In this document: piece after piece, positions 37,533 through 47,192 of the stretch | How positions within the stretch are numbered: position 1 is the first letter of the stretch | Layout: every line of letters starts with the position of its first letter | Assembly (NCBI RefSeq): GCF_004005565.1 | Contig: NZ_SADD01000005.1 | Coordinates: 124,001 to 188,000 of the forward strand | Direction of reading: 5' to 3' | Source: Lujinxingia sediminis | Lineage (GTDB): Bacteria > Myxococcota_A > Bradymonadia > Bradymonadales > Bradymonadaceae | Length of the DNA: 64,000 nucleotides | Program-made: the position numbers and the translations under genes | Notes under the pieces: generated by a model | What the model was told of the DNA's origin: nothing | The model's database searches: none | The model's input: only the letters and a program-made list of their open reading frames with translations

Positions 37533-38555
37533 GTGCAGAATGTTCAGACCCCTGATGGCGAGGTCATAGAGGCCCCAAAGCGCTACCCGATGGTACTCGG
37601 GGCGTGGTTGGTGGCGATGCTTGCTGGCATCTGGGCTCTGGAATCGCCTGAAAGCACCGATCGCGTCCAGCTCGCATCCCCCCCCGCCGGGGCCTTTATG
37701 CCAGCGCCTCTCGCGCCGGACTGGCAGAGCACGCCGGTTGCCGGCGAACCTTTCACCTTGCGTTATTCGAGTCATCCTCCTGTGCACTACCAGTTGCGCG
37801 CGCGCTGGGAGCACGCTGGCGCGGGGGGCGGGGTGGCAAGCGGGCTGGATCTTGTGGCGAGGTCGCGATGGACGAACGAACTGAGTGCGGGGGGCGAGGA
37901 GCTGCGTCAACGCGTTGACGTGGAGTCGGCCATGCTGGAAGTCCGGGGGCCGGGGGGGCCGGTGCTCGGGTTTCGCGCCGCCCAGGAGGAGCGGGCGCTC
38001 AAGGGGGCGGTCTATCAGCGTGTCTACGACCGGATGGGCGGTGGAGGTCGCTCGGAGCGGGGACGATCGGCGCAGGCAGCCGGGGCGTGGGGATTGGCGT
38101 TGGTTGAGGAGCTACACCGGCTGCTCACGCCACGTTTTCCCCTGGATGCGCAGCTTGCCGGTGAGCGCTGGCGTTACCGCCTGGATGACGCCGGGGTGCT
38201 CGCAGTCACCGGGGATTCGTCGCTTACGACACACCTGATCGGGAGGGTGGACGTTGAAGATCGCCTCCGGGAGTACATGATGTACGGTGGCAGACCTGTC
38301 TTCTGGATCGAGCGTCACCTGACGATCGAGCTTCGAGAGGTTCGGGATCGCTCATCACGCGGCGCGCTTCACGTGAAGGGGGCAGGTCAGGGCACCCTGA
38401 TCTGGGATGTGCAGCGGGGGCAGGTGCTCGACAGCGACCTCGTGATTAAGATGGAGCTGCCGGAATGGGGGCGCCACAGGACTCTGCGTGCGCGGATCGC
38501 GCAGATCGACGCCCCGGGGCAAAACGCTTTGCCATCCCTTCCCTCTGCGTATTAG
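37533..38555 (+). CDS. Membrane-anchored periplasmic protein, unknown function
   Basis: A 340-residue protein from GTG 37533, preceded by a GGAG site at six bases; the longer frame from 37449 overlaps the divergent YkgJ gene and has none. One N-terminal TM (about 17-36) is followed by a beta-rich periplasmic region. No motif was recognised. It is followed after 62 bases by the gene with a GspE-N-like domain, possibly in one operon. Confidence 0.6.
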   Translation: MQNVQTPDGEVIEAPKRYPMVLGAWLVAMLAGIWALESPESTDRVQLASPPAGAFMPAPLAPDWQSTPVAGEPFTLRYSSHPPVHYQLRARWEHAGAGGGVASGLDLVARSRWTNELSAGGEELRQRVDVESAMLEVRGPGGPVLGFRAAQEERALKGAVYQRVYDRMGGGGRSERGRSAQAAGAWGLALVEELHRLLTPRFPLDAQLAGERWRYRLDDAGVLAVTGDSSLTTHLIGRVDVEDRLREYMMYGGRPVFWIERHLTIELREVRDRSSRGALHVKGAGQGTLIWDVQRGQVLDSDLVIKMELPEWGRHRTLRARIAQIDAPGQNALPSLPSAY

Positions 38556-38617
38556 ATTGGCAGAGTCGAGCTCGCTACAGAAGTTCACTTAATGCCAGAA
38601 TACAGGGGCCATTGCCC

Positions 38618-40003
38618 ATGGAACGCCAACTTGTTGACCATCTGGTCGCGCAGCAGGTGGTCAGTCGACAGGATATTCAGCGTTGTGTGCTGCGCGCCTC
38701 CATGGCGAAAGGCTCCGTGATCGAAGAGTTGATCACGCGCGTCGGCGTGGACGAGCGTCTGCTCGCCCGCGCCATCGCCGAGCACCTTGGGCTGCGCGTT
38801 CACGAAAAGCCCTCGATTCAGGCCCAGCCCGAAGCGCTGGCGCTGGTCAGTGCGGAGCGCGCCGAGGAGTTTGGCGTGCTGGCGATCACCTACAACGAAG
38901 CCAGTGGTGAGTTGGAGGTGGCGGTTTTTGATACCGATCGCGCCCGCCCCGTCCTCCAGGAGGTCCGCGAGGCCACCGGAATCTCGCCGGCTCTGGTCAT
39001 CGCTCCACGAACCACGTTGGAGCGCGAGATCTTTCGGCACTACAATCACGATCATGCCGCCGATAAGACCGTAGCCGCGCCTGTGCAACCGCCGACGATG
39101 GCTCGGGCGCGTCCGCCACGTCATATGCCCGGCGACGCCCACGAGCCGGCTACGCGTGTGGTGCACCTCGATGATAGCGGCCCGACCCGTCAGGTCGATC
39201 TGCACGCGGCCGAAGACAATCCTTTCTTCGACCTGCTGAAAAGCGCCCGTAGCGGAAGTGCCAAACCCAGCCTCGCCGAAAGGACCAGTCCGGGGCCGCA
39301 GCCTGGCGCGGATTTCTTTGATGGCTTTGAAGACGCGTTCACCGACGCGCTGGAGGAGCATCAATTCGGCAAAGAGAGCGCGTCGCGGCAAACGCCGGCA
39401 CCGGCAGCGACTCCCTCTCGGAGCGTCCCGGACACCGAAAGCTCCGCCCGATCCGGGGCGTTGCGAGGTGCATCGATGCCCTCGCCACGCCGCAGCTCCA
39501 GCGCGCCCAGCGTTCCGGAGCGCGATTTCGGCGATATGGCCGGCGCGCTCAATGACTTTGATGCTCAGCTCGACGCCTCGTCCGACGCGTACGAGCAGTC
39601 GAATTCCAGCCGTCTCAACGCCTCGGGCTTTGAGCGGCGCGGGCGTACCGGAAATCCGAGTCAATACAGGCGTACCGGCTCCGGCTTGATCCCGCTCGAT
39701 CCCAATCAGAGCGCCGCGCCTGGATTTGATAGTGGAGAATCGGGGCTTTTTCCGATCGAGCGTCAATCCTTCGGCTTTCTGGATAACGAGGAGACGGACG
39801 GCGCTGAGAACGAGCCGACGCTGGCCCAGGTGGTCGCACGACAGCGACAACACATCACGCGCCTGGAGCGGGAAGTGGAGTATCAGAAGGCGATTTTGCA
39901 ATCGCTGGCCGAAATGCTGGTCGAAGCTCGGGTGCTCAGTCGTCGAAAGCTCAAAGCTCGCCTGAAAGAGCTCCGCGAGAAAGAGTCGAAACGACCCGGT
40001 TGA
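38618..40003 (+). CDS. Protein with GspE N-terminal (MshEN-like) domain and C-terminal coiled coil, no ATPase
   Basis: A 461-residue cytosolic protein. Residues about 1-145 match the N-terminal domain of type II secretion/type IV pilus ATPases: LVAQQVVSRQDIQRC, VDERLLARAIAEHLGL, then an EVAVFDTDRARPVLQEV segment. The c-di-GMP-binding RLGxxL start of true MshEN domains is not seen. The middle (150-400) is low complexity, and the end (about 410-455) is a strong coiled coil. No Walker motifs exist, so this is not an ATPase. Such stand-alone GspE-N proteins occur in Myxococcota; their role is unknown. Confidence 0.7.
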   Translation: MERQLVDHLVAQQVVSRQDIQRCVLRASMAKGSVIEELITRVGVDERLLARAIAEHLGLRVHEKPSIQAQPEALALVSAERAEEFGVLAITYNEASGELEVAVFDTDRARPVLQEVREATGISPALVIAPRTTLEREIFRHYNHDHAADKTVAAPVQPPTMARARPPRHMPGDAHEPATRVVHLDDSGPTRQVDLHAAEDNPFFDLLKSARSGSAKPSLAERTSPGPQPGADFFDGFEDAFTDALEEHQFGKESASRQTPAPAATPSRSVPDTESSARSGALRGASMPSPRRSSSAPSVPERDFGDMAGALNDFDAQLDASSDAYEQSNSSRLNASGFERRGRTGNPSQYRRTGSGLIPLDPNQSAAPGFDSGESGLFPIERQSFGFLDNEETDGAENEPTLAQVVARQRQHITRLEREVEYQKAILQSLAEMLVEARVLSRRKLKARLKELREKESKRPG

Positions 40004-40030
40004 GCGCGTCGGTTTCACGTGGGGGCGAAG

Positions 40031-41263
40031 CTAAAAGCCCATGCCGACCATCACGTCGAGACCGAGCATCCTGCCGGATGCGTCGACCAGTTCGTGGTAT
40101 GAGGCGCGCCCGATCAGGTGAAAGTCCCCAAAACTCCAGCGCGCTGCGGCGATACCGCCCAGGGCATGAAAGTCGCGGTGAAGCCCGGTGTTCTGAACAA
40201 GCCCGGTGCCGGCCAGCCCGACGTGCATGTAGTCGAGGCCGAGCTGCGCCTCGATCGGGCCGATGGGGTAATAGCCGCGCGGTCCGAGCCCCAATGCAAA
40301 AGTCTGAGCGTGCGCCTCAAAGGGAGGGCTGTCATGTCTCGTGGCGTGGTTGCCGCTTAGAAAGTGCAGGCTCATGCCGGCAAAACGCCAGCGAAACTCC
40401 TGGTTGAGGGCTATCCCCCAGCCGGGGCTTGCGCCGGTCGCGAACTCCCCAAGGAGCAGGCGGCCTCCCCCGCCGATGCTCAACGATGCCCCCGGAGCTG
40501 CCTGCGCCTCGCCAGGGGCAGTCGCTAGTAGGGCGAGTGCCAGGGCGGCCCCGGGAAGCACACGTGCTCCTGCGCGCCGTTGGCGGCGTTTGAACACGAA
40601 GAATCCCATCGCTGTGAGTAGCATGAGAGGGGTTGTCGGGCTGCTGCCGGAGGCGGAGCGGCAGCCGGATTGCGCTTCGGGAAAGCAGCGACCGTTCTGC
40701 TGTGAGCAGCTCTGGGTGGGGGCGCAATCGGAGTCGCTCAGGCAGTTTGCGCAGCGCCCGTACACCGGTTCACAGCGCTCACGTCGGGCGCAGTCATTGT
40801 CGTCGATGCATTCCAGCGGCTCCGAGATCAGCAGGTAGTTAAGCTCGACGATGCCGCCTGCGCTCTGGCTCTGAAGCTCCAACACCAGCTCGGGGGCAAC
40901 CGTTAACTCGGCGGGCTCAATGCGTTCGATGACGCGCTCGCCAGCTCCCAGGGTGTAGTCCCGGCTCGCCAGCAACCAGCGATCCTCGATGCGTGGCGTG
41001 TCGGAAGGAAGGCCGATTTCAGACGGGGTTGAGACGATCAGTGAGAGGTCGGCGCTGCTGCTGAGGTTGGTGGCGACCTCCACCTCCAGGGCGTTTCGGC
41101 CGACACCACTGCGAGAGAGGCTCACTGCGTCGGGGCATCCCGGGCGTTGAGGCAGGCAGAGGGTGCCGAGTGCCGCCGGGTCGGTCGGGCTATCGCACCC
41201 GGAGACGCTCAGCGCGATGAGCGCCAACGCCAGCGTGTGGAGGTGACGGCGCCCGCAGCTCAT
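40031..41263 (-). CDS. Composite protein: Cys-rich lipoprotein with MYXO-CTERM-like signal, then second signal peptide and beta-barrel domain
   Basis: A 410-residue continuous frame with two unlike halves. Residues 1-230 form a lipoprotein: leader ending in SVSGC (Cys23), a beta region, a Cys-rich part at 151-193, and a tail GCRSASGSSPTTPL-hydrophobic-FKRRQRR at 200-230, which looks like a MYXO-CTERM sorting signal. Residues 235-256 look like a new signal peptide ending GEAQA, and 257-410 alternate as an outer-membrane beta-barrel ending in Phe. An in-frame GTG at 40561 (Val235) follows an AGGAG site by five bases, so the second half could be translated on its own. The start overlaps the nnr stop by 4 bases. 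Confidence 0.75.
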   Translation of the reverse strand: MSCGRRHLHTLALALIALSVSGCDSPTDPAALGTLCLPQRPGCPDAVSLSRSGVGRNALEVEVATNLSSSADLSLIVSTPSEIGLPSDTPRIEDRWLLASRDYTLGAGERVIERIEPAELTVAPELVLELQSQSAGGIVELNYLLISEPLECIDDNDCARRERCEPVYGRCANCLSDSDCAPTQSCSQQNGRCFPEAQSGCRSASGSSPTTPLMLLTAMGFFVFKRRQRRAGARVLPGAALALALLATAPGEAQAAPGASLSIGGGGRLLLGEFATGASPGWGIALNQEFRWRFAGMSLHFLSGNHATRHDSPPFEAHAQTFALGLGPRGYYPIGPIEAQLGLDYMHVGLAGTGLVQNTGLHRDFHALGGIAAARWSFGDFHLIGRASYHELVDASGRMLGLDVMVGMGF

Positions 41264-42819
41264 GCCTCAAACCTGCGCCATACCGCGCCGAGCTGCTCGA
41301 GGAGTACACCGGGCGTGGTGGCGCGGGTGCCCACCGCGTCGCGGGCGGCGTCGCCTGCGAGCCCGTGCACGCAGACAGCGATGGCGGCGGCCATCCACGG
41401 GTCGTCGGGATGGTCGTTGAGGGAGGCGGCGATAAGACCACTGAGGACATCGCCCATTCCGCCGGTGGCCATGCCCGGGTTGCCGGTGCGGTTGATCCCG
41501 GGCGGGCTATGAGGGGCGGCGACTACGGTCGCCGCGCTCTTATGGACGATGATCGCCGGGATGCGCGCGAGAAGTGCACGGGCTGCGCCCACGGTATCAC
41601 TCAGAACCTCGTCGATGCTCTGGTCGAGCAAGCGCGCGAGCTCCCCGGGGTGGGGCGTGAGCACAACCGGAGCGTATGAGGCCAGATCGCAGGCAGCCTG
41701 GAAAAGATCCGGGTTTTGGGCCAGCAGGGTGAGCGCGTCGGCATCGATCACAGTTGGGCGGGGAGGCGCTGCCAGGCAGTGTCGAAGCGCCTGACGCGCG
41801 GCCGCGTCGGTTCCAAGTCCCGGGCCGATGACCAGCGTGTCGCTTGCGTCCAGAAGTTGGGACAGGGCGTCGGCTTGAAGCTCCCCGGAGTCGCCGAAGA
41901 TCGGGCGCGCGATGACCTCCGGGATGGCGCGAGCGCTGAGAACCCCCTGAGGATCGGTGCCGGGATAGACCAGCCCGGCGCCACCCAGCAAGGCTCCACG
42001 AGCAGCCATGGTCAAGGCACCGGTTGTTGGCGCGCGACCGCCGATAAGAGCGATCTTGCCTACCGAGCCCTTGTGGGCGTGTGTAGGACGAGGGGGGATC
42101 TTTCCCTGAAGCCAGTCAGCGTCCAGCGCATAGGCCTCGACGCCGACCGCGTCGCGCGCCCGAGTTGGAATGCCGATATCGACCGGGCAGAGCGTACCGA
42201 TGAAGCCACGGGCGGGATCGAGGAGTTGTCCGATCTTCGGAAAGCCGAAGGTCGCGGTCACCTCGGCCTGAGTGCATACGCCAAGCACCTGGCCTGTGCG
42301 ACCATCGAGACCGCTGGGCGTATCCAGCGCGAAGACCGGCGCGGGCTGATCGTTGAGAAACTTCACCGCCGAGGCAAATCGCCCCTCCACCGGGCGATCA
42401 AGACCGGTGCCCAGAAGGGCGTCGCACCACAGCTCGCAGGGAGGCAGCGAATTCAAAACGTGGCGCACCCCGGCGGCGTCCAGCCCGTTGAGCTGGTGAC
42501 GATCTCCGATTAAGGCTTCGGCAACTTTATGGAAACGCTGCGCCTCGGGACCGAAACGCTCCGGGGTGCCCATCAGTACCAGCACCGGATGAAAGCCCAG
42601 GTGGTCGAGCATCGTGGCCAGCGCCACCCCGTCGCCGCCGTTATTGCCCATGCCACAGAGCAGGCCGATGCGGGCACCGGGCTGCGGAGAAAAATGCTCC
42701 AGAAGTACGCCCAGCGCGCCGCGGGCGGCGCGCTCCATCAACACTTCGGCCGGAATGCCGATGGTCTCTATGGTGCGGCGGTCCATCTCACGCATCGACG
42801 CGGGGGTCACAAGGTGCAT
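41260..42819 (-). CDS. nnr: Bifunctional NAD(P)H-hydrate epimerase / ADP-dependent dehydratase
   Basis: A 519-residue metabolite-repair enzyme. The N-terminal half is the YjeF_N epimerase with CGMGNNGGDGVALA and LDTPSGLDG. The C-terminal half is the carbohydrate-kinase-like dehydratase with VLTPHPGELARLL and NRTGNPGMATGGMGDVLSG. Together they repair damaged NADHX and NADPHX. Length matches the fused bacterial form. It lies 53 bases after pdxJ and overlaps the next gene by 4 bases. Confidence 0.95.
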   Translation of the reverse strand: MHLVTPASMREMDRRTIETIGIPAEVLMERAARGALGVLLEHFSPQPGARIGLLCGMGNNGGDGVALATMLDHLGFHPVLVLMGTPERFGPEAQRFHKVAEALIGDRHQLNGLDAAGVRHVLNSLPPCELWCDALLGTGLDRPVEGRFASAVKFLNDQPAPVFALDTPSGLDGRTGQVLGVCTQAEVTATFGFPKIGQLLDPARGFIGTLCPVDIGIPTRARDAVGVEAYALDADWLQGKIPPRPTHAHKGSVGKIALIGGRAPTTGALTMAARGALLGGAGLVYPGTDPQGVLSARAIPEVIARPIFGDSGELQADALSQLLDASDTLVIGPGLGTDAAARQALRHCLAAPPRPTVIDADALTLLAQNPDLFQAACDLASYAPVVLTPHPGELARLLDQSIDEVLSDTVGAARALLARIPAIIVHKSAATVVAAPHSPPGINRTGNPGMATGGMGDVLSGLIAASLNDHPDDPWMAAAIAVCVHGLAGDAARDAVGTRATTPGVLLEQLGAVWRRFEA

Positions 42820-42872
42820 AGGTCACTTCGGCGCTAAGTCAGGGCAGGGAGGACAGCACAGCGGGAATCGCG

Positions 42873-43652
42873 CTACTCGGCCAGGGAGCGGCCTTCGGCA
42901 AGCGCCTCGATCATCTCAGCGACCGCACGCTCAAAGCCCACGTAGATGGCGCGCGCGACGATGCTGTGGCCGATATTGAACTCTTCAAACTCGGAGATCG
43001 CGGCCACGGCTAGCACGTTTTTGTAGTCCAGGCCGTGGCCGGCGGCCACGGTCAGTCCGGCGCTGGCAGCCCGGGAGGCGGCGTCGCGGAGACGGCGCCA
43101 CTCGTGGTCGCGCTCAAACTCGGACGGGGCCAGCGTATTGGTGAATTCGGCAGCCGACTCGCAATAGTCGCCGGTATGAAGTTCGACGATATCGACGCCG
43201 AGATCCGCGCTGGCTTCGATCTGAACCGGGTCCGGGTCGATAAAGAGGCTTAGATGCGCCCCGCTCCGGCGAAGACGCTCAAGATAGGGGCCCAAGACCT
43301 TCTCTTGACCAGCCACGGCCAGGCCGCCTTCGGTGGTCTGCTCCTCGCGGCGCTCGGGCACCAGCGTGATCATGTCGGGGCGGAGCTCCATGGCGATCTT
43401 GAACATCTCGTCGGTAGCGGCCATCTCCAGATTGAGGCGGGTCTGCACCGTTTCACGCAATACCCGAAGGTCGCGATCCTGAATGTGGCGGCGATCCTCG
43501 CGCAGGTGAATGGTGATCTGGTCGGCACCCGCAAGCTCGGCGATGGCCGCGGCGCTGACCGGATCGGGGTAGCGCGTGTTTCGGGCCTGGCGGATGGTGG
43601 CAACATGATCGACGTTCACGCCCAGCCTCGGGCGCATACGGGTGGGATTCAT
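42873..43652 (-). CDS. pdxJ: Pyridoxine 5'-phosphate synthase
   Basis: A 259-residue TIM-barrel enzyme that condenses 3-amino-2-oxopropyl phosphate with deoxyxylulose phosphate in vitamin B6 synthesis. The N terminus [18 protein letters not shown] and the [16 protein letters not shown] and GHGLDYKN segments are diagnostic. The ATG at 43652 follows GAGGAG at six bases; the six-residue longer start does not. It is 38 bases after glmM. Confidence 0.96.
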   Translation of the reverse strand: MNPTRMRPRLGVNVDHVATIRQARNTRYPDPVSAAAIAELAGADQITIHLREDRRHIQDRDLRVLRETVQTRLNLEMAATDEMFKIAMELRPDMITLVPERREEQTTEGGLAVAGQEKVLGPYLERLRRSGAHLSLFIDPDPVQIEASADLGVDIVELHTGDYCESAAEFTNTLAPSEFERDHEWRRLRDAASRAASAGLTVAAGHGLDYKNVLAVAAISEFEEFNIGHSIVARAIYVGFERAVAEMIEALAEGRSLAE

Positions 43653-43690
43653 CGAAGACTCCTCTATCAATCCGATAAATATCTACAAAG

Positions 43691-45061
43691 TCAGGCGCCG
43701 ATGAGTTCGCGAAGTTGGGCGAGAAGCGCCTCGGCGTAGGCACGTACCTTAAGCTGATCGGGGCCTTCGACCATGATTCGGGCTTTGGCCTCGGTTCCGG
43801 AATAACGCGCCAGTACGCGGCCCTCTCCGGCGAGCTCGCTCTCGACCTGGCGGACCATCTTCTGAAAGGCCTCAAGTTCTTCAAGCGGCGGCTTCTCGCG
43901 CACCTTCAGGTTAAGCAAGACCTGGGGGAAAGGCTTCATGACGCGCGCAAGTTTGCTAAGCGGACACTTCTGGCGCTGCATGATGGCCAGCACTTGAAGT
44001 GCGGCGAGCAAGCCGTCGCCGGTGGTCGAGTGCTCCAGAAAGACCATGTGGCCGCTCTGCTCGCCGCCGAGGGTGTAGCCGCCGTTGCGCATTTCTTCGA
44101 CCACGTAGCGGTCGCCCACCGAGGTGCGTACAAGGTTGATGCCCCGTTTCTGAAGCGCGACCTCCAGGCCCACGTTGCTCATCACCGTGGTGACCAGGGT
44201 GTTGTCGGCAAGTTTGCCCTGCTCGTGGAGGTGGATGGCACAGAGGGCCAGGATGCCGTCTCCGTCAACGATGTCGCCATTTTCATCGATGAGGATGAGG
44301 CGGTCGGCGTCGCCGTCGAGCGTAATGCCTACATCGGCACGGGTCTCGCGTACGCGGCGCGCTGTGTTGTGCGGGTGGAGGCTGCCGCAGTCCTGGTTGA
44401 TGTTGTAGCCGTCAGGATCCACGCCGAGGGTGAAGACTTCCGCGCCGAGCTCGCGGAGCACTGCCGGGGCGACTTTGTAAGCGGCACCGTTGGCGCAGTC
44501 GACGACCACCCGCAGGCCGTCAAGGGTCAGGTCGCGGGGGAAGGTGTTCTTGAGAAAGACGATGTAGCGGCCGGTCGCGTCATCGATACGCGCGGCTTTG
44601 CCGATGCGGTCGGTGTTGGGCTGAAGTTTGCCATCGCTCAATACGAGATCTTCGATGGCCAGCTCCACCTCATCGGGGAGTTTGAAGCCGTCGGAGGCAA
44701 AGATTTTGATGCCATTATCCTGATAGGCGTTATGGCTGGCGCTGATGACGATGCCGGCGTCGGCACGCATCCCGGTCGTCAGAAAAGAGATCCCCGGCGT
44801 GGGCAGTGGGCCGACAAGCTGCACGTCGGCGCCCATCGAGGTGATGCCCGCGGCCAGGCCCGATTCGAACATATAGCCGGAGATGCGGGTGTCTTTGCCG
44901 ATGACAATACGCGTGCGGTGGCCGAAGGGCCGCTCATCGGGGCGGCATTTAAAATGCTGTGCGATCGCCTGGCCCAGGCGTACGGCCAGGTCGGCGGTCA
45001 TGGGGTACTGGTTGGCGACGCCGCGGATGCCGTCGGTTCCAAAAAGCTGTCGGGTGGTCAT
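43691..45061 (-). CDS. glmM: Phosphoglucosamine mutase
   Basis: A 456-residue enzyme converting glucosamine-6-phosphate to glucosamine-1-phosphate for peptidoglycan and LPS precursors. The active-site serine loop [12 protein letters not shown], the metal loop DGDADR and the sugar-binding GGEQSGH are intact. It closes the cdaA-cdaR-glmM set, in which, in other bacteria, GlmM and CdaR modulate diadenylate cyclase activity. Confidence 0.97.
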   Translation of the reverse strand: MTTRQLFGTDGIRGVANQYPMTADLAVRLGQAIAQHFKCRPDERPFGHRTRIVIGKDTRISGYMFESGLAAGITSMGADVQLVGPLPTPGISFLTTGMRADAGIVISASHNAYQDNGIKIFASDGFKLPDEVELAIEDLVLSDGKLQPNTDRIGKAARIDDATGRYIVFLKNTFPRDLTLDGLRVVVDCANGAAYKVAPAVLRELGAEVFTLGVDPDGYNINQDCGSLHPHNTARRVRETRADVGITLDGDADRLILIDENGDIVDGDGILALCAIHLHEQGKLADNTLVTTVMSNVGLEVALQKRGINLVRTSVGDRYVVEEMRNGGYTLGGEQSGHMVFLEHSTTGDGLLAALQVLAIMQRQKCPLSKLARVMKPFPQVLLNLKVREKPPLEELEAFQKMVRQVESELAGEGRVLARYSGTEAKARIMVEGPDQLKVRAYAEALLAQLRELIGA

Positions 45062-45216
45062 GGCGTGGTCCCTGGGTGAGATGCCGTCGTCTGGCAGGGC
45101 GCCTGGCGGCGCGCGTCACGTGCATAGCACGATCGGATGGGCCGCTAAAGCCGGGCCGGGACTTCACCGAGCGTGGCCACGAAGCTCTACACGACCGAGG
45201 CTGCGGGCAAGTCGCC

Positions 45217-46164
45217 TCAACGCTCGGTTGTGATCACGCGGAAACGGTCCGGGTAGACCCGCGTCATCTCGACGCCAGGCGGGAGGTTCTGAATCTCCAC
45301 GGTCTTGGAGAAGGTACCTGGAGGGCGGCGATCTTCGTCGCTCAAATCGATCTCGGCGCGTACCACGTCGGGGTTGAGGGCCTCGACCAGCCCGCGGGGG
45401 CCACGCACGGACACCGAGGTGGTGGCCGGCGAGATGTTGACGTCCAGCGACGTGTTGACGCCCGTGATCGGGACATCTTCCAGGGTGCGGGTGATGAGTT
45501 CCGAGCCGATGCGCACACGCACGCTTATGCGGCTGTCATACTCCACGCGCACCAGGCCATCTTCCACGCGCAGTTGCACGTTGCGCTCAAAGGACTCGCT
45601 CCGGCTCCCCACATCGACCGGCTCAGTCTGCACCGAGTTGATGCGCTCCAGGCGCGAGCGCGGGCCACGAATGGTCACGCGGGCGGGGCTCACGTCGACG
45701 CCCTCCACCACATAGGAGCTCTGCGGCTCGCCGGTGGTCTGAGGAATGATCGGTACGACCCGCTGCGCCTCCGGCTCAAGCTCTACGTACATGGAACTCG
45801 GCTCGATCGAGACGACCCGTAGCCCGGGCGGCACCCGCACCATGTTGCCGCTGATCGTCACGATGGAGTCGCTGTCGGCGGGCGTCAGGTCCAGGCGTAT
45901 AGGTTCGAGGTTGCTGGGATCAAAGCGATTGATGTCCGACCAGCGACCGCGAATGGTGACCTTGACCCGGTCGAGCGGGTCGGACACCAGTACCTGATTT
46001 TCGGGCACCACGATGCGAACCGGTGCGAAGCTCGCGACGACCGTTTCGCGGTCTTCGCTGACCCAGATGTAGAGCGCAAGGGTGAGCACCGCCGCGATGA
46101 ACTTTAGCGAGAAGTTATGCACGAAGATGCGGCGCAGCACCGTTTGCAAACTCAGAGAACTCAT
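45217..46164 (-). CDS. cdaR: YbbR-domain regulator of diadenylate cyclase (CdaR)
   Basis: A 315-residue protein with one N-terminal TM (about 13-31) and three to four YbbR repeats outside, each a short beta module with a VTIRGP- or VSVRGP-like turn (seen at about 65, 160 and 250). It overlaps cdaA by 4 bases (ATGA) and precedes glmM, the conserved order. By homology it adjusts c-di-AMP synthesis by CdaA. Confidence 0.9.
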   Translation of the reverse strand: MSSLSLQTVLRRIFVHNFSLKFIAAVLTLALYIWVSEDRETVVASFAPVRIVVPENQVLVSDPLDRVKVTIRGRWSDINRFDPSNLEPIRLDLTPADSDSIVTISGNMVRVPPGLRVVSIEPSSMYVELEPEAQRVVPIIPQTTGEPQSSYVVEGVDVSPARVTIRGPRSRLERINSVQTEPVDVGSRSESFERNVQLRVEDGLVRVEYDSRISVRVRIGSELITRTLEDVPITGVNTSLDVNISPATTSVSVRGPRGLVEALNPDVVRAEIDLSDEDRRPPGTFSKTVEIQNLPPGVEMTRVYPDRFRVITTER

Positions 46165-47063
46165 GAGGAGACCTCGTCTTTCTCGGCCTCGTCATTGGAG
46201 GGGGCTGCCGGGGTGCCGCGATCCTGAAGGCTGACCTTCAGCCGTTCGAACAATGAGCCAGCCGGCGCCGAGCTGGTCCCCGCGCGGTAGATCTTCTGCA
46301 GCAGAGAACGCATCTCGTTGGCGTCGAGATCCCGGTGAAGCTCGCCCTCATAGGCGATGGAGATCGTGCCGGTTTCCTCGCTGACGATCGCTACGGCCGC
46401 GTCGGTATCTTCGGTCACACCGATGCCAGCGCGGTGCCGGGTGCCCAGGGTCTTCTCCACGCGCGGGTTGATCGTCAGCGGTAAAAAACAGCCCGCCGCC
46501 GAGACACGTCCCTTCTGAATGATGACCGCGCCGTCGTGCAGCGGGTTCTGATGCTCGGGGAGAAAGAGGGTGAAGAGCACATCTTTGGTCACGACTGCGT
46601 CGAGTTTGATGCCCTCTTCGGTGAAGTGGCTTAAGTCCGCTTCACGCTCAATGGCGATGAGCGCGCCGAGCTTACGGCTGGAGAGCATGACGCAGGCCTT
46701 GACGACCTCTTCAAGTACCGAGGTTTCTTCGTACGAGCGCGCGCCGCCCAGGATGGGGGCACGACCGACCTGCGCGAGCGCGCGGCGGATATCATGCTGG
46801 AAGATGATGACCACGATGATGATCAGGTTGGCGATAAACATATCGATCAACCAGTGGGTCGTGGCCAGGTTGAGGTAGTCTTCCTGAGAGATGTAGAAAA
46901 AGATCAGGATAAAGATCAGCCCGAATAACATCTGCAGCGCACGCGTGCCCTTGATGAGCAAGAGCACCCGATAGATGACGATGAACACGATCGTCATGTC
47001 CAGGATGGTGAAGAAGGCTTGCCAGCCTGAGTCCACCCGGAAGATGTCGAAGAGAAGATCCAT
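46161..47063 (-). CDS. cdaA: Diadenylate cyclase CdaA
   Basis: A 300-residue membrane enzyme that makes cyclic di-AMP from two ATP. Three N-terminal TM helices (about 15-90) precede the DAC domain, with HDGAVII (metal/ATP loop) and GTRHRAGIGV both intact. The C-terminal 40 residues are an extra Ala/Glu-rich tail. It heads the cdaA-cdaR-glmM set, 129 bases after folP. Confidence 0.95.
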   Translation of the reverse strand: MDLLFDIFRVDSGWQAFFTILDMTIVFIVIYRVLLLIKGTRALQMLFGLIFILIFFYISQEDYLNLATTHWLIDMFIANLIIIVVIIFQHDIRRALAQVGRAPILGGARSYEETSVLEEVVKACVMLSSRKLGALIAIEREADLSHFTEEGIKLDAVVTKDVLFTLFLPEHQNPLHDGAVIIQKGRVSAAGCFLPLTINPRVEKTLGTRHRAGIGVTEDTDAAVAIVSEETGTISIAYEGELHRDLDANEMRSLLQKIYRAGTSSAPAGSLFERLKVSLQDRGTPAAPSNDEAEKDEVSS

Positions 47064-47192
47064 GCGTTGCCAGTAGACGTCGCCCGGCGCGACGTGAGGT
47101 AGGCCAACTCAGCAGATAAGGCGCCCCGAGACGCGAGTGAGGCCCATGGTGAACCAGAGCACCCGGGGGAGCAAAAAAATTGCGTATCTAAG

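Noticed and set aside
47173-47185. GCAAAAAAATTGC as terminator between folP and cdaA
   Set aside because: The stem is only three to five weak pairs and has no GC hairpin before the T-run on the minus strand.
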